Below, piece by piece: positions 19,751 to 19,752 of a stretch of DNA of 19,752 bases; the stretch's first letter is position 1, and each line of letters opens with the position of its first letter. Both the position numbers and the translations under genes were made by a program. Below the pieces are notes generated by a model, which was not told the DNA's origin, did no database searches, and saw nothing but the letters and a program-made list of their open reading frames with translations. Source of the stretch: Treponema sp. UBA937 (GTDB lineage Bacteria > Spirochaetota > Spirochaetia > Treponematales > Breznakiellaceae). The DNA lies in contig DBDH01000013.1 in assembly GCA_002293455.1 (NCBI GenBank), positions 1 to 19,752 on the forward strand. Reading direction: 5' to 3'.

Positions 19751-19752
19751 TG
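19750..19752 (+). CDS. Start codon of a further operon gene, cut by the window edge
   Basis: An ATG at 19750-19752 shares one base with the preceding TGA stop (TGATG), and AAAGGAAAG at about 19737-19745 fits a ribosome-binding site. Given three coupled transporter genes upstream, a fourth gene is likely; a BMP/PnrA substrate-binding lipoprotein or a nucleoside-metabolising enzyme would fit. No coding sequence is available to test this. Confidence 0.5.

Overview
The window reads as chromosomal DNA of a spirochaete, most likely a Treponema-type organism. The evidence is the gene run rpsT - HU - lnt - (response regulator, bactofilin, pncC) - rho - rpmE, whose rpsT/HU/lnt/rho/rpmE core matches the order I recall from Treponema pallidum; a relaxed spirochaete-style lipobox (LFVSC); and a nucleoside-type ABC transporter of the PnrA/BMP class. 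No rRNA, tRNA, CRISPR array or intact mobile element was seen. The species assignment is inference.

Layout. (1) 65-3314, plus strand: a secreted three-PPC-domain protein, a purN-like gene with an altered catalytic residue preceded by a tandem GTAAC operator-like repeat, and a small exported beta-barrel-like protein. (2) 3388-7798, minus strand: a directon read as rrf2 (Fe-S type regulator) - rdgB - COG2426 membrane protein - pcrA/uvrD helicase - tatD; it combines nucleotide-pool cleaning, DNA repair and a TatD nuclease. (3) 8153-14950, plus strand: a core information-processing block with a small zinc-ribbon protein, ribosomal protein S20 (UUG start), HU, apolipoprotein N-acyltransferase, a response regulator with a coiled-coil output, a bactofilin, nicotinamide-nucleotide amidase, Rho with a long extra N-terminus, and ribosomal protein L31. 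(4) 14951-16096: rpmE terminator, a group II intron relic, a lipoprotein, and a terminator/promoter region. (5) 16097-19752, plus strand: nucleoside-type ABC transporter operon (ATPase, two permeases) with tightly overlapping genes; a further gene starts on the last three bases of the window.

Most striking observations. First, the 3' end of rho, including its stop codon, is duplicated in tandem as a 59-bp unit; every difference between copies is synonymous in the rho frame or outside it, and three of four turn a G-U pair into a Watson-Crick pair in a predicted three-stem fold. Second, immediately after the T-tract of the rpmE terminator lies what looks like the 5' end of a group IIC intron, in the position that intron class prefers, with no reverse transcriptase or 3' end. 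Third, the purN product has Asn where the catalytic Asp of GAR transformylase should be. Fourth, a cluster of hairpins, one with a perfect 14-bp stem, fills the gap before the bactofilin gene. I see no clear new multi-gene defence or biosynthetic system; the novelty is in these RNA/DNA structures and sequence changes.
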